Assembly: GCF_000208865.1 (NCBI RefSeq) | Contig: NC_018389.1 | Location: forward strand, 186,001-250,000 | Direction of reading: 5' to 3' | DNA length: 64,000 nucleotides | DNA from: Neospora caninum Liverpool | Lineage: Eukaryota > Apicomplexa > Conoidasida > Eucoccidiorida > Sarcocystidae | In this document: in pieces, positions 48,507 to 60,486 of the stretch | How positions within the stretch are numbered: position 1 is the stretch's first letter | How the letters are laid out: each line of letters begins with the position of its first letter | Notes under the pieces: model-generated | Seen by the model: the letters and a program-made list of their open reading frames with translations, nothing else | Databases searched by the model: none | What the model was told of the DNA's origin: nothing | Made by a program: the position numbers and the translations under genes

Positions 48507-51500
48507 CTAGATGAAAAGGCCGGGTTCCTCCGAACTCAAAGACGGGAAGCCGTCTTCTGGCGTCTGACCGTCTCGCCAGGAGTAGACACTCGGGAAAATA
48601 TCGCCTGGATCCTTGTCCCGCCGCCGTTGCTTTCGCGCCCCACCTCTCTCAAAGTGCTTGAACGTGAAAGTGTAGCTTTCGTTCGGAGCTTCAGGCCAGA
48701 CATGTTGGAGCCCGCTGCTGCGCGTCATGAGCAGGTAGTCGCTTCCTTCCGCCTCTTCCACCTGCAAAACAGAGACAGGATGCTCGTTTACTCACGGTTG
48801 CTGAATTCGCACTGAAGAAACGTCCAACTGCATTCACACAAAGCCGGTTAATGTTCGAGTGGAGGAACAGCCTCCGGCCTGCCTACCCCGAGAGAAACGG
48901 AACGACACCCAAGCCTACCAAACACACTACACACATTCACCAGCACAACCCCCCTCTCCCCCCACCATATAAATGTATAAATACATATATATTCCATTTA
49001 GATACATGGTGCATGTCGTGTGACGGCGAGATAGAAACCACCCCGTGTGTGTACGGAGTCTTGTCCAATGTGGGGAATCTTCGCCGGCAGACGGACTTTT
49101 GTTCCATTTTTTGCCTACTAGACGTCCTTCCACGCGGGGTGAAACGATCGGCACCAGTCGAAAGAGGTGTCCGACGGCGAGTGAAACGAGGCAAGACACA
49201 AAGTGTTTCGTACCTGAAGGGACTGTCCCACGAAGAGCGTTTGGAACCGCGCCCCGTCGGTGAGGAGCTGTTCTTTCCAGGCATCGTCGTCGGCGAGGAC
49301 GCCTGCATCTTGGAGTTTCAGAGACCGCAGAAGGCGCTGAATGTTGGAAGCGTGGCGATACGGGTGTGCCTGGGCGACCATCATGTTTTCGAGTTTCATC
49401 AACAGGTCGGCCACCAGTTTGGCCTGCTCAGGGAGCGGCGGGAGGCCTCCGGCTAGTGCGACTCTCTCCTCAATTCCGTAGTTATTTGCTTCCCCGTTCG
49501 TGTCGGACACGCCGTTCTTTTCGCGCGCCCCCTTCCCCTGGAACTTCACTTCCTTCCGTTTCTTTGCGTGCATTCCGTCCACAGCGCCGGATTCACTCGA
49601 CGCCATGGAGTCGAACTGGGAAGGTGAGAGGGAAAGGTCGTCGGGGAACGCCGTGTACGGTCCGTTCCCCTCGCTTTTCCCGTCGCTCGCGCCGTACCGC
49701 CCTCGGCTGTCTCGCCCAGACCGTCCCATCTCGTCCTTCATCAAGTCGTCCATCGAGTGCGAGAAAAACATTTCGGTCCAGTTCTTGTGTCTCGACGCCT
49801 CGCCCACGGCCTGCGACCGCTCCGCGTCCCACGCGAAGGCAGGGCCGGTATTCAGGTTTGCTGACGGCACCGCCTCGACGTTGTCGTCGCCGAAACTCGG
49901 ACTTCTTCGTCGGCTCCGATACTTGTCCGCAGACCCGCTGCTGGCCGGCCTCTCCAAGACGTCCCAGTCGCTCGTCCCCTGCGCTGCAGTCCCCGACGCC
50001 TCGCTCTCCTTCGCGGGACTGGAACTCGCGGCATCAACGCCCTTGGGCAAGTGCGTGAGGAGGGCGTGCGCCGCGACGTACCGGTGCTGGAGCTCGGTCG
50101 TCTTCTTGCAGTCTTCCTCGTTCACGTTCAAGAGTGCGCACTCGAGGTCGAGCATCGGATCGAAGAACTCTTCGGCGGACAGACGAAGGGTGCCCCAGTG
50201 CACGCCGACGGCGGTCTCCGCTCGGACGTCGTGGAACATCTGGACCGTCTCCCACGGCTTCACATGTTGATACCGCAGATCCGCGTTCGGCTCGTACGCG
50301 CCGATCGGCAGCGCCGCCAAGTGGAACGGACCGAGAACCTGGCCAATCTTCCGGTACTCGTCGAAGTCTGGGCGCCAGTAGGCCGTGTCGCCGCCGTAGA
50401 AGAACTTGTGTTTCGGCCCCGCAACCGCGAACCCGCCCCAGAGCGACGCGTTATGATCGATCTTGGACGGCGACCTGCCGGACCAGTGGACGCCCGCCGT
50501 GAAGGTAAACTTGAACGTTTCGGCCTTCGCGTGCCGCTTGTGCCACACGCCGTCGCTGCACACACGCCGGCCGTGGCGCGCGTGACACGAGAGCGTCCTG
50601 GACTCGCCCCAGGAGAACTCGAAGACCGAGGAAGGCAAACACCCCTGCTGGCGGAGAAACCCGGTGACGCCTTCCGGGACGTACCAGAGCGCGCGGCGGA
50701 ACTTCTTCGCGTACTGCGTACAGATCGCGTGCGCGTCGTGCTCCATGATGTGGTCCGGATGGTTATGGCTCAGCAGCACCACGTCGACGTCCGACGGCAG
50801 CCCGTCGTACTCGCATGGCGGTTTCCGGTGTCGCTCGCCGAGAGATCCGCAAAGGGAGCTAATGTACTTCATCACGCTTCGAAGCCATTCGCTGTAGGGT
50901 CCAATCAAGTCCGCGTCAAACATCGGATCGATCAGAATCTTCAGCCCGTCGACGTTCACCAAGCCGCTCGCGTGGCCGAGCCAGGTGAAGCGGATGCCGG
51001 GAGTCCGGTTCTCCTCGGGACTCCCGGGGCCGCCGTACCTGTCCGTGAACTGCGGCGGCAAGACCGGGAGGAAGGCGTCCAGCACACTGCGTTCGACGCG
51101 CTGCGAATTCCGGTGATTCTTCACCCACTTGGGGAACCAGCGAACCTGGTCTGCCGTCAAACGCAAGACCTCGCGCTCAGCGTCCGAGAAGAGCTTCCAC
51201 GGGTACAGAAACTGTCCGTGCATGCGCACCGCCCGCGTCAGGTGTCCCTCGCGCACGGCCTGGTCGAGCACCAGCCGCGCTTCTTCGTACACGTTCGCCG
51301 TCAGCAACTGCCGACCTCGCTCCAAGGCCACTTCCGCAGTGACGGGAAGCGAAGGAGACGCCGCTCCGTCGATCAGGTGGTGGTGTCTCCGCAGATGCTC
51401 GCCGCCGCCCGCCCGCGGGAGACGCGGGAGGATGTCGGGGAGGACGAGCGGCGCCGACCGGTGGTTCGGAGTCTCCGACCAGCCGTCGGCCAACAAGAAT

Positions 51501-52360
51501 TCGCGAACTTCCCACGGCGAGAGGGAGTCCAAGAAATCTGCGTCGACGCCCGTCGCAGCGTCCACGTCGGCCGAAAACGGCAGGGACACGGCGGCGTCCG
51601 ACAGGTTCCCCAGAAGACTGGGCTCGAAGGCTTGGCCTTCACTGGCGGCGACATGACGGTCTCGACCGAAGGCAGAGAGCGAAGAAAGGGAAGAAACGGT
51701 AGGGGAGCCGCCCAGAGAGACAGACAGAGAGAAGAAAGACGCAAGCGCCCGCGACACCCACGCAACTTCGAACGGGGCGTGCGTGAGGAGGCCGAGCGGG
51801 TTGTTTGGTTTCTCCCGAAGAAGATACAGACACGCGACGACGCACAACACCATGGCGACGGCAAGGCCCGCAAAGAATCGAGCGGACGTTCTGCTCTTTT
51901 CCGTCGAAACGCCCCCACCGGGACGATTTTGAACGCGAAGACTGGAAGGCTGAATCTTGCGTGGGTCCACATGTGCCAGAGGATTCAAAGCCGATGGTGC
52001 TTCCTCAGACACTGCCTGGGTTTCCGGCACCTCCGAGTCGCTCTCGCCATTCTTTCCTCCCTCCCTGCATGGAGAAGCGACATGCGCAGCGTCTCCCCCT
52101 TTTTCCTCTCGATTGCCACGGCGTTCATCTGCAGGCGAGACTCTGCGGGATGAATCACGCCGAGACACAGGCCTCCAGGCTCGTTCCGCTCCGACTCCAC
52201 GCTCTTTCCGCTCGAGTTCTCCGCGCCGCTCTCCTCTCCCCGGCCTCGCCGCACCGTCAGAGACAGAACGGGGCTCCATCGCCGCCACATCGCCTCCCTC
52301 TGTGTTTTCTGGGTCAGGCCGGCGAGACGCCGAGACCGAAGTGCGAGTCGGCGGGGGCAT
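48507..52360 (-). CDS. NAPEPLD: NAPE-PLD-like metallo-beta-lactamase phospholipase, membrane-anchored
   Basis: I join complement(49214-52360) and complement(48507-48761), 3,402 nt in total (1,133 aa). The splice CAG|GTACGA to TTGCAG|GTG is phase 0 on both sides. NAPE-PLD enzymes hydrolyse N-acyl-phosphatidylethanolamine to N-acylethanolamine and phosphatidate using two zinc ions. Family motifs occur in order: FTWLGHASGLVNVDGLKILIDP; the zinc motif H-N-H-P-D-H at about residue 531; AGVHWSGRSP (about 624); LWGGFAV; FFYGGDTAYW (about 657); LPIGAYEP; and VGVHWGT (about 722). These cover all the expected metal-binding His/Asp positions. A disordered, charged N-terminus of about 160 residues precedes one hydrophobic span (about 160-180, GLAVAMVLCVVACLYLL), likely a signal anchor. 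The tail after the catalytic domain is about 380 residues, rich in Ser/Asp, with a helical segment near LVADLLMKLENMM. Mammalian NAPE-PLD has about 393 residues, so the flanks are lineage-specific. Lipid-substrate specificity is not proven. Confidence 0.88.
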
Positions 52361-55300
52361 TCTTTCGCTCTACGGGGCGTTTTCGTTCGCACGTGCGTCC
52401 CCTGTCCTTTTCGATCCCGCCGCTCCTTGAACGCGAGGCAGAGAGGCGCGCCAGGCACTCCGAATTTGGCATGCAGGAATCCGCACGCAGTCCCCCTCAG
52501 CCACGCGCGAACAACCTGGGGCACCCCAGGAAAGCACTCTCTGTCTCTCTGGAGACCGAAACTCGTAAGCGCAGGCAGAACCACATCTACGTATCCACGT
52601 ATCTATATCTCTATATATCTGTCTCTTTGCATGGAAGTCGGCGAATGTCGACATTTGAGTGCAACGAACGAGGACCACAAACTTAGCAGTTTGCCAGTAG
52701 GAAGTTTGCCAAAGAAAAAGAGCCCCAGCCACAGGAGGCGAACGCTCGAAGCGGTGCGGCTCGATTCCAGGATTTCCCTCCGACGAGCGTTGCCCGCCCA
52801 CACGGGTGTCTTGCAGGCGCCGAGGCGAACCACTCCAAGTTCCGGGGCTGAAAAAACTCACGCCGAGAGCGCCGCTCCCTCAAGAGTCGACGCTAACCCT
52901 TGCTTCAGTCTCGCGTGTCGAAGGGAAGGTCCGAGCTGGGGCGAAGAGGCAGACACGCGGTGGGGTCTAACACCGAGCGAAACGGAAGAGGCAGTGTAGA
53001 GAATGAGACGCGCGGAGCGGAGTTCCAGCTGGGGCTGCAGACTATATCTATACATCCACGGCTACGCGGACTGGATTTATCCACGACTATCCATTCGGGA
53101 GGGAAAGACGAATCGGTGGGGAGAGGCGAAGCTCGCCGAGTTCCAGGCAGCGGGGAGTCCGATCCGCAACCATCCACTGCGAACCAGAAAAAAACAAAGC
53201 GCGAGGACGGCGACACCAGCGACCATACGTGCAAGCATCGAACCCCGTGGGCGGCACTCTGGAAGAATTTTCCCAGATCCTTTCCCAGAAGACGCCGATC
53301 TGCAGGTGCGTTCTTAGCCAGAGAGGCAACAGCAGGAGTCCTGCGTCGCCAGCGGGCGGGCGACTTTTTCACTGGCTGCGCTCGAGGGAGACGCGGTTGG
53401 TCGAGCAGCGGAAATCAGACAGAAGGAGAGAAGGCCGTGAATCGCGAGAGAGTTTGGTTCTAGGCCTCTCTGCCGCCTTCGCAGGTGGGACTGCCGCCTA
53501 ACGGAGCAAAAAAAGAGGGGAGAGAAAGCGGGGCCCGCGCCTGTTCATGCTTGCGACGCGCGTGTTTAGAAGGCGCTCCGTTCCGCGGAAAACCGACATT
53601 TCTGGCGACTTCTTCGACTCAGCTACACACAAGCGAGCCTGTCGGAGAAAAGTGGAAGCGCGCGCGACGGAGAACCTGGACCCCCGCGGCTGACAGACAC
53701 GCGCCTCTCGGACCCGCGCACGAAGAGAGACGCCTTGCGGGGATCGATCAGTTCTCGGCGGCGGGAACGTTTCGCGGCTTCCGCGCAGTTTCACCTCCCG
53801 TGAGAACCGTACTCAAACACAAGCGTTTCGACAGATTTCGCGTTGACGAGAAAGGTCGATTCCCAGCAAGGGAGATTACACAAAACAGCAGAGGAACAGT
53901 CCAGAACCTAGCTTCAGATGACACTTGAAAACAAACGAACCCGGCGTGCACACGCAGGCTCGCAGAATAGCGAGAGGTCTCTCTGCAAAAGGCGTCAATC
54001 CTGATAAAAACCTCGCTTTTCCCTTTCTCTTAGCGACCCCGATTTGTTATTGCTGTAGCCGGAAAATAGTCGAACCGAAGAAAGAACAGAGCCTCTAACG
54101 CCGGCCGTCGCTGAGAGGCGCGCGCCGACACACGCCCCAGTGTGCTGCCTGTGTCGCGCGCAGCCTAGCGCTGGAGCTTCCTTGCAAGGAAATTTCCGCC
54201 GGCTTATATTCAGAGATTTCGGGCTCCTCGCGAAGACAGTCTGTGCATCTGTGGCGCTGCCAGAGCTTTTCGACCAACTTCGAAGCTGCTGCTTCGAGGG
54301 AAAAAGACAACTCTTTTAGGCTGGCGGGAAACAGCTGCACGCAGTGAGCAGCTCAAGGCTCAAGGTATTTTCGGCAAGGCTCGCCCCTTTTTACTTAGCT
54401 AGAGATTTAAGACAACCCGCGAAGACATCCGTTCTTTTCGCCTGGAGAGAGGCGACATTCTTCCAAAACGCTGCGCCCTCCGCACAGATGTGTACCTCCT
54501 AAGAGTCACGGGGGGAAGTGGACGCTTCGGTGCACGCTACAGAGTTTTTATCATCGCTCCTCGAGGGCCCGTTTAGGCGCGAAGAAGCAGCTTTGGCAAG
54601 TTTCCCTTTTCTTGGCGCAGGAAGTCGAAGCACCTGGAGTCGCTTTTCTCGCCAGTCACCTTTTGTTTTTTCCGTTTCACGCTTGCAGAACCTGGTCTCG
54701 CTGTCATTCACCCTTGACTGTGTGTACGGCTGTACCTACACAACCGGTGCAAAGCGCGTTCGTTTTCGAACTTCCTCCGTTTCCGCCCACTTTTGAGTGC
54801 CGTTTTCTGCGCGTCCACTTCTCTTGCTTTCGTCGCTCGACTTTTTCCCGGCAACACGTCGCCTCCGCGTCGGGCTTCCCTCCACACAGGAAAGTTCGAG
54901 ACACAGCCGCCCCCGAAAAACACGGTGTTTGTCTGTGTCGCGTTGCTTCTCGCTTTGCAACACAGTCCGACGCGAAACGGAACGGAGACCAGGTGAAAGT
55001 CCACGCAGAGTGCGCCAACGTCTGCCGGCTCTCTCAACCGGTCGCGTGTCCCTTCCGGGAGATCCGCCTTCCTCGGGTTTTTCCCTCGCTGATAATCGAC
55101 ATCCTTCCCGTCTTTCCCTTCGAACCTCGCTCAGTGCAGGGCCTCCCGGTCTTCTTCTCCACGTCCGTCTCCCCATTTCTCCTGCCCTCCCTCACCCTCC
55201 TCTCAGCCCTTCCCCGTCTTTGCATTCTCTTTCTCGCGTCCTTGAGACGGAATCCGCGCCTCTGCGAGTCTCCTCTTCTCCCGCAACGTGTTTCCTCCTC

Positions 55301-56238
55301 TCGCCCCCGTACCCGCCGTTTTCCTCGATAGGCGCGGCGCGCCAGAGAAGCCAGGCCGCCCATCTGCTCAGTCTCGCACGCCCTCCGCTTTCTGCCGCTC
55401 TGCCACTGTTTCTGAAGTTTTTTCTCCGCCCTCGGTGGAACGCCGGTGCGTCGCTGAGCACCGCCTTCGCGGATCTTTGCTGTACGTTTCCAGTGCTCGA
55501 CTTCATCTTCCCCGCTGCATGCGGTCCCCGTTCTCGTCAACCGCGCGGCGTCGGATCTCTGCACCAACCGCGCCCTCTGGACGGCTGCCGCGCCTCGCCT
55601 TTCGTGCTTCTCCCTGTTGATTCTTGATCTTTCGCTCTGGCCGGGGTGGTGGTGGACCTTCTCGGAGGCGCAAACAGATCGAACTGTCGATCTGTTCAGA
55701 GGAGGCAGAGGGGAGGCACTCTCTCGGCCTCACCCTTCCCGCGTGTGTGCTGGAAACCGTCCACCGTTTCCCTCGAGGCTGCGAGGCGGGAACCTGCCAA
55801 GGGAGAAGTCGCCCTCGTCGCTAGAATTCAAGCGTCTTCCAGGCTTTTGATTTCCGGCCGAGTCAGAAACCTCTGCTTATCTCGCCGACGTCTGAGCTCT
55901 TGCGCCCAGCTGGCGCACCCTCAAGCGACTCTCCCCGGGCCGTTCTCTCGCTGTTCCTCTTCTCCGCATTCTTCCGAAAAAACTATCGGCGCGCAAGCCG
56001 ACTCCGGAGAGTCTCTTCGTCCCCCTGGCTGTCCTTCCGTCCCCTCACCTTTTTTCTCGCCGCCAGTCTCCGTCGACTTTTCCCCCGTCTCTGCTCCCTT
56101 CCCAGTCGCCTTTCCTCCTCTTCGCGCTTCTTCCCAGCGAAGACCTCAGAGAGGACGCGGCCGTGGGCTGTGTGTGGGCTCTCTTGGCGAGTTTCGCTCT
56201 TCTTTTCTCTCCAAGCCGTAGAGACGCTTTCTTCCACG
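52361..56238. other. divergent intergenic region upstream of NAPE-PLD-like and Rab11B genes
   Basis: This 3.9-kb region contains both promoters and 5' UTRs. Many overlapping open frames appear on both strands because the DNA is GC-rich, but none shows a domain. 54600-56238 is pyrimidine-rich (long T/C runs), which fits a long Rab11B 5' UTR or an upstream intron. AGAGACG, resembling the (A/T)GAGACG element described in Toxoplasma promoters, occurs about 18 bases before the Rab11B ATG. Confidence 0.5.
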
Positions 56239-56760
56239 ATGGCGGCGGGAGGCTCGGAAGACTACGATCACCTCTACAAAGTGATTCTCGTCGGAGACGC
56301 GACTGTGGGCAAGACGCATCTTCTCTCGCGCTACATTCGGGGAACTTTGCCCAAGTCCCCGAAGGCAACCATCGGCGTCGAATTCGCCACTCGCACTGTG
56401 CCTCTTGCAGTCGGCGGAACCGTCAAAGCACAGGCAAGAAAGGCAGAAAAAAGTGTCTCTTCTCGAATTCCAAATCCCGACAGTCACCGCACCAAAGGCT
56501 TTAACATGCTAAGAAACCGAGCGCTCTGTATATGTATGTATATGAATAATTATGCATGCGTGCTGTGTGTTCCGTCTTTTCCCAAGCCGTCTGTCTGTAT
56601 GTATAGTTGTGTGTATTGGTCTGGCGGCTTTCAGAGTTTTGCTTGTTCTCGCGTTTCATCGTGGGATGCACCAGGAGTAGAACTGTATCGCGACAGCCTC
56701 GACGCGGAATCGAATCTCTTTGTTGAGGGAATCCATGCCGTCTATACACAGCCCGTCCAC

Positions 56761-56798
<38 letters not shown>

Positions 56799-57608
56799 TA
56801 TGTAAGCATGTGTATGGGGATGCATTTTTATGTTCTGATTCAGATTTGCAGTCAAGGCTGGGTGCGTTGCCTCTTCAGATATGGGACACTGCGGGCCAAG
56901 AGCGGTATCGAAGCATCACGAGTGCGCATTACCGGCGAGCGGTCGGGGCGTTGCTGGTCTACGACGTGACGCGGAAGTCGACTTTTTTGAACGCCTCCAA
57001 GTGGTTGGAGGAGTTGCGGCAAAACTCAGAGCCGGATATCGTCATCATGATGGTCGGGAACAAACTCGACTTGGTTGAGAAGGACCCGACAGCCCGAGAT
57101 GTACGTACAGAGGAAGAAAAGGGATGGTTTCGCCGGCGCGCGCTGGCGACTCGTACTTTGTGTCTTTCTTGCGGCGCCTCACCTTTCTTCAATTCTCGGG
57201 CTTCAGCTCCTTTCCCTCCGCCTTCTCTCTTCCTCGCCCCTCTGTGTGTCTTTTTCTCTGAAAGCCCTTTCTCGTCTTTTTTTGTCTCTCGCGTTTTTCT
57301 CACTTTGATCCCCCTCCTTTTTTCTCCGGGTGTATGCGCAGGTCCCCTACGAGCTGGCTGCGAAGTTTGCGCAGGCGAATGGGCTGTACTTTAGCGAGGC
57401 GAGCGCGGTGACTGCATTCAACGTGAAGCACATCTTTGAGCATTTGCTCCAGGAAATCTACAACCACCGAACACAGGGCGGCGAAGACGCGCCAGGCCGC
57501 TCCAACGGGCTCGGCGCATACAGAGACACCACAGCCCTCGGTGGAGTCCAACTCGCGTCCGCGGGTGCACATTATGGACACTCCCAGGCCGCGTCGTGCT
57601 GCAGCTAG
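56239..57608 (+). CDS. RAB11B: Rab11B small GTPase (3 exons)
   Basis: Exons 56239-56433, 56879-57100 and 57342-57608 give 684 nt (227 aa), all phase 0. The G-domain motifs are GDATVGKT (P-loop, residues about 19-26), the switch I region with [20 protein letters not shown] (switch II), GNKLDL (G4) and SEASA (G5). The C-terminus ends in Ser-Cys-Cys-Ser, a double-cysteine prenylation motif. [17 protein letters not shown] and [17 protein letters not shown] match the apicomplexan Rab11B type rather than Rab11A, in which the P-loop reads GDSGVGKS. In apicomplexans Rab11B delivers Golgi-derived vesicles to the inner membrane complex during daughter-cell budding. Intron 1 (56434-56878) begins with GC (CAG|GCAAGA) and not GT, and its frame stays open for most of its length. 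Intron 2 is 57101-57341. Confidence 0.95.
56764..56796. repeat. (TA)n microsatellite in Rab11B intron 1
   Basis: About 16 TA units lie some 80 bases before the acceptor of the GC-AG intron. Confidence 0.95.
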
Positions 57609-57740
57609 AGAGACGCTGAGAGACCGAGAAAAGAGAAACAGAGAGACAGAGAAAAGAGACGCTGAAAGACAGAGAAAAGAGACGCTGAGAGACAGAGAAA
57701 AGAGACGCTGAGAGACAGAGAAAAGAGAAACAGAGAGAAA
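57608..57740. repeat. 23-bp purine minisatellite after the Rab11B stop
   Basis: About five units of AGAGACGCTGAGAGACAGAG plus AAA begin right at the stop codon and run into the 3' UTR. Units vary slightly, with AGAGAAACAG forms at both ends. Each core copy contains AGAGACG. Confidence 0.9.
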
Positions 57741-60486
57741 AAAAAAGGAAAAAGAGCGGAAGGCAAGAGAACACAAGAGAACACCGCGAGGGGGAGGCGT
57801 GCCACGCTCTCTTGCCGAACGTGGAGAGGAGACACAGAGGAGAGAGACGAGAGGAAGGCTGTGAAAGAGAACAGCTGCCAGCGAGATCGGGTCGTCAGAG
57901 AGCGGGGGAGAACGTTGAAAAGAAACTCGAGACCAGCAAAAACGTGTGAGGGGCGATTGCGCTGGGAGGGCTGAGAGAGAAGGAAAGCGCCATGCTTCGA
58001 AAACCTTTTTTTGTGCATGTCTGGGAGAGGGGTGGGCGTGTCCCCGTCTGGCGCCTCTCGGTCGAATGTAGCACACGTGGTTGCCTTCCGTGCCTTTCCA
58101 GATGTCTCGCTGTTTCTTCTCACGCCTCTTGCGCGTCTTCACAAAACCTTTTTCAGTCAAGTCAAAGGTGTTTGCCTCGAGGTCTCGTCTCTCTCGTCAG
58201 TGCTTCCGTTCTCTCGCGCCTCCCTCTTTCCCTTTCTCCTGTTCTCTCCGCCGGGAAACTGGACGCTGGATGGCGAAACGGCATTCTCGAATAGTTGTAA
58301 AGATACAGAGTTTTAAAACCGTGGCAGGCCGTGTGCAGCTGTTTGCTGCAATTCGAAACGGCGACTTCCAGAGGAAACAAAAGTGGACTGATGGCTCTGA
58401 AAACCCAGTTGGCCGTCGCCTTCGTAGATTCTAGCCTGCAAATTCCACGGTTTTTTCATTTACCCCCCAGTGATCTTCCACTGGGTGAAGCAGCGGCGTC
58501 AGTTGACAGACCGGCTTTTACTGGGGAGTATAAACTACGAGTTGGACTACTGGTTTAGATCCTGAATGTCGTTGTTTACCGGCAAGTTCTATTGTGTTAG
58601 CATGAAGAGCGCGATGGCAGATGTTTCATTTCTCTGGGCTTCAAAGCCGAGAACCCTTTTCGTGTACCGACGGCCAATCCATCGAGCGCTGTGCACACAT
58701 TTCCATTCCAGTTTCCCAAAGAGCCTGGTTCACTTTGCGCGGGAACGTGCCGAGAAAACTGGGCTAGTTTTGCCGGCTTATGTCATTTTTGTGAGACCAG
58801 AAAGGGGCTAGCGGCGAGCGTTCTTGCGCCTCTCTGAAGCGGTTTATCTGAACGCAGTGTGTGCTTGCTAAAAACAAACTCTCTAAAAAAAGACGGGCTA
58901 ACGTCAAACCATCTGTCTGCAATAATCTGAGCCGACACCCGCGCCACGAACACAAGTCTTCTCTCGCCTCTCTCCACGGAAAAACTGACGCCTAGAGCGT
59001 GCTGCGCAGGCATCCTTCTCAATCGATACACGACTTAAGTGGTTAATATACATGCGTGAGTCGGTGTGTGTGTTTGCGTGGCTGTTTCGGTGAAAAAGGC
59101 CGACGTAGCGTCTCCAGTCTGGAGTTTTCTGCGGCGGCGGCGACACAGGCGGGAAAGCGAGGGCGAAACAGGGGAACAGACGAGAAGGGAGGGAATCTCG
59201 AGAAGAACTTGAACAAAAAAGGAGAGGATGCGAGAAGAAAACGCTTCGAGAGCCGTGGCAACGCGATCGATTCCCGGACGAGCACAAACAGCCGAACGCC
59301 GCCGATGGAGACGTGCGTGACGCCGACACGGTTTTGCTTGCCGGGGAGTACGACACCCGTCTCTGTCCTGTTTCTCTGTTTCGACGAAAGCGGCGCCGAG
59401 AAAGAAAAAGGAAATCGAAAAAAGGACCGAAGAGCCGCTGTGTCCCCGTTTCGCTGCCGGGACACACGCGACCCTTTGCTGTAGCGGCTGGTTGAGTGCC
59501 CGGAAACGCGGCATGCGAAAAGTCGAACGTAGCGGGAGTTCGCTTCATCTCCGTCGGAGATACAATCACTTCCGCCTTTCTTTCCTCTACTTTTTTCTAA
59601 AGATTTAGCCTTTTCTTCCTTCCCCTTTCGGGCGTTGTGAGCGCTGCCAAGGAACGGCTCTCCGTTTCTCGAAGGCCGTTCGGCCCATGTGCACCTGTTT
59701 CCCGTCTCGTGTGTATGTACACGTGAAATCCGCGGGGGCCGAGAGCGAATCTTTGGCGAAAAGCGAGGGAAATGTGCATTTTTGAGTCGTAGACACTCGG
59801 ATCCAGCGCGGCTGTCCTACCCTTCGTTACTGCAAAAGGATTCGAGAGCTCGAGAGGCGACGAAGCTGAAGAGAGATCACCTGAATCTCGATTCGGGCGT
59901 TTTGACAGACTGTGGCAGTGGTTTTGAGTTTTTTTTCGAGACGAGAGTAGAACAGCCGGGGGACTGCCTCGCCCCTCTCTTCGTCCTCTCTCTCTCTCCC
60001 TCTTCTCTCCTCCGCTTCAGAATTCGCTCCGAGGGAAGAGAACGAGAGAGACGCGACGGAGAGAGAGACGAGGGCGGCGAGAGAGGGACAGGAAAGGACA
60101 CAGAGCCAGGGAGAAAACGAGCGCGATTTCCGACTGCGAGAGCAGCCGCAGACGTGGAGACAACCAAGCCTCTCGAGAACCCGGACTACCACCGGAGGAA
60201 AGGAGGAGGAAGGAGACAGAAGAAGAGTGAGGGAAGGAGACAGAAGAAGAGTGAGGGAAGGAGACAGAAGAAGAGTGAGGAAGGGCAAGAAGATAGCAAA
60301 ACATGCGCGTCTGTTGGCTGCCACGTTCGGTTTCATTCCGTCTCTCTTCCGTTTCCTTCTCCTCAGCCACTCCTCTGATTTCCGGTTGCTGTCTCTCCTG
60401 ACTCTTTTCTCCTTCCTTTTCCCGTTCCCTCCTCTCTCTTTCTTCTGTCTCTCTCTTCTCTCTCTGTCTTCTCTCGTTTCGTCAGG
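57741..60486. other. intergenic, low-complexity purine/pyrimidine-rich DNA
   Basis: No supported gene. The start is probably the Rab11B 3' UTR. From about 60010 to 60290 the plus strand is purine-rich, and from about 60340 to 60483 it is pyrimidine-rich, so the two halves could partly pair. A 24-bp minisatellite lies at 60213-60283. Confidence 0.5.
60213..60283. repeat. 24-bp purine minisatellite
   Basis: Three units of GAGACAGAAGAAGAGTGAGG plus GAAG start at 60213, 60237 and 60261. They lie about 200 bases before the small membrane protein gene. Confidence 0.92.

Noticed and set aside
48105..48815. 236-codon plus-strand frame near the NAPE-PLD-like 3' end
   Set aside because: Antisense to the last exon of that gene, no domain; the minus-strand splice is phase-consistent.
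50051..52153. 700-codon open frame on the plus strand, antisense to the NAPE-PLD-like gene
   Set aside because: It mirrors a GC-rich coding exon whose minus strand carries intact catalytic motifs. The plus-strand translation is Arg/Glu/Val-rich with no domain.
54612..56221. Several Ser/Pro/Leu-rich frames upstream of Rab11B
   Set aside because: Pyrimidine-rich DNA gives open frames in several phases; none has a domain, and Rab11B starts cleanly at 56239.
57300..58160. 286-codon minus-strand frame rich in LFSVSQRL repeats
   Set aside because: Antisense of the purine minisatellite and the last Rab11B exon.
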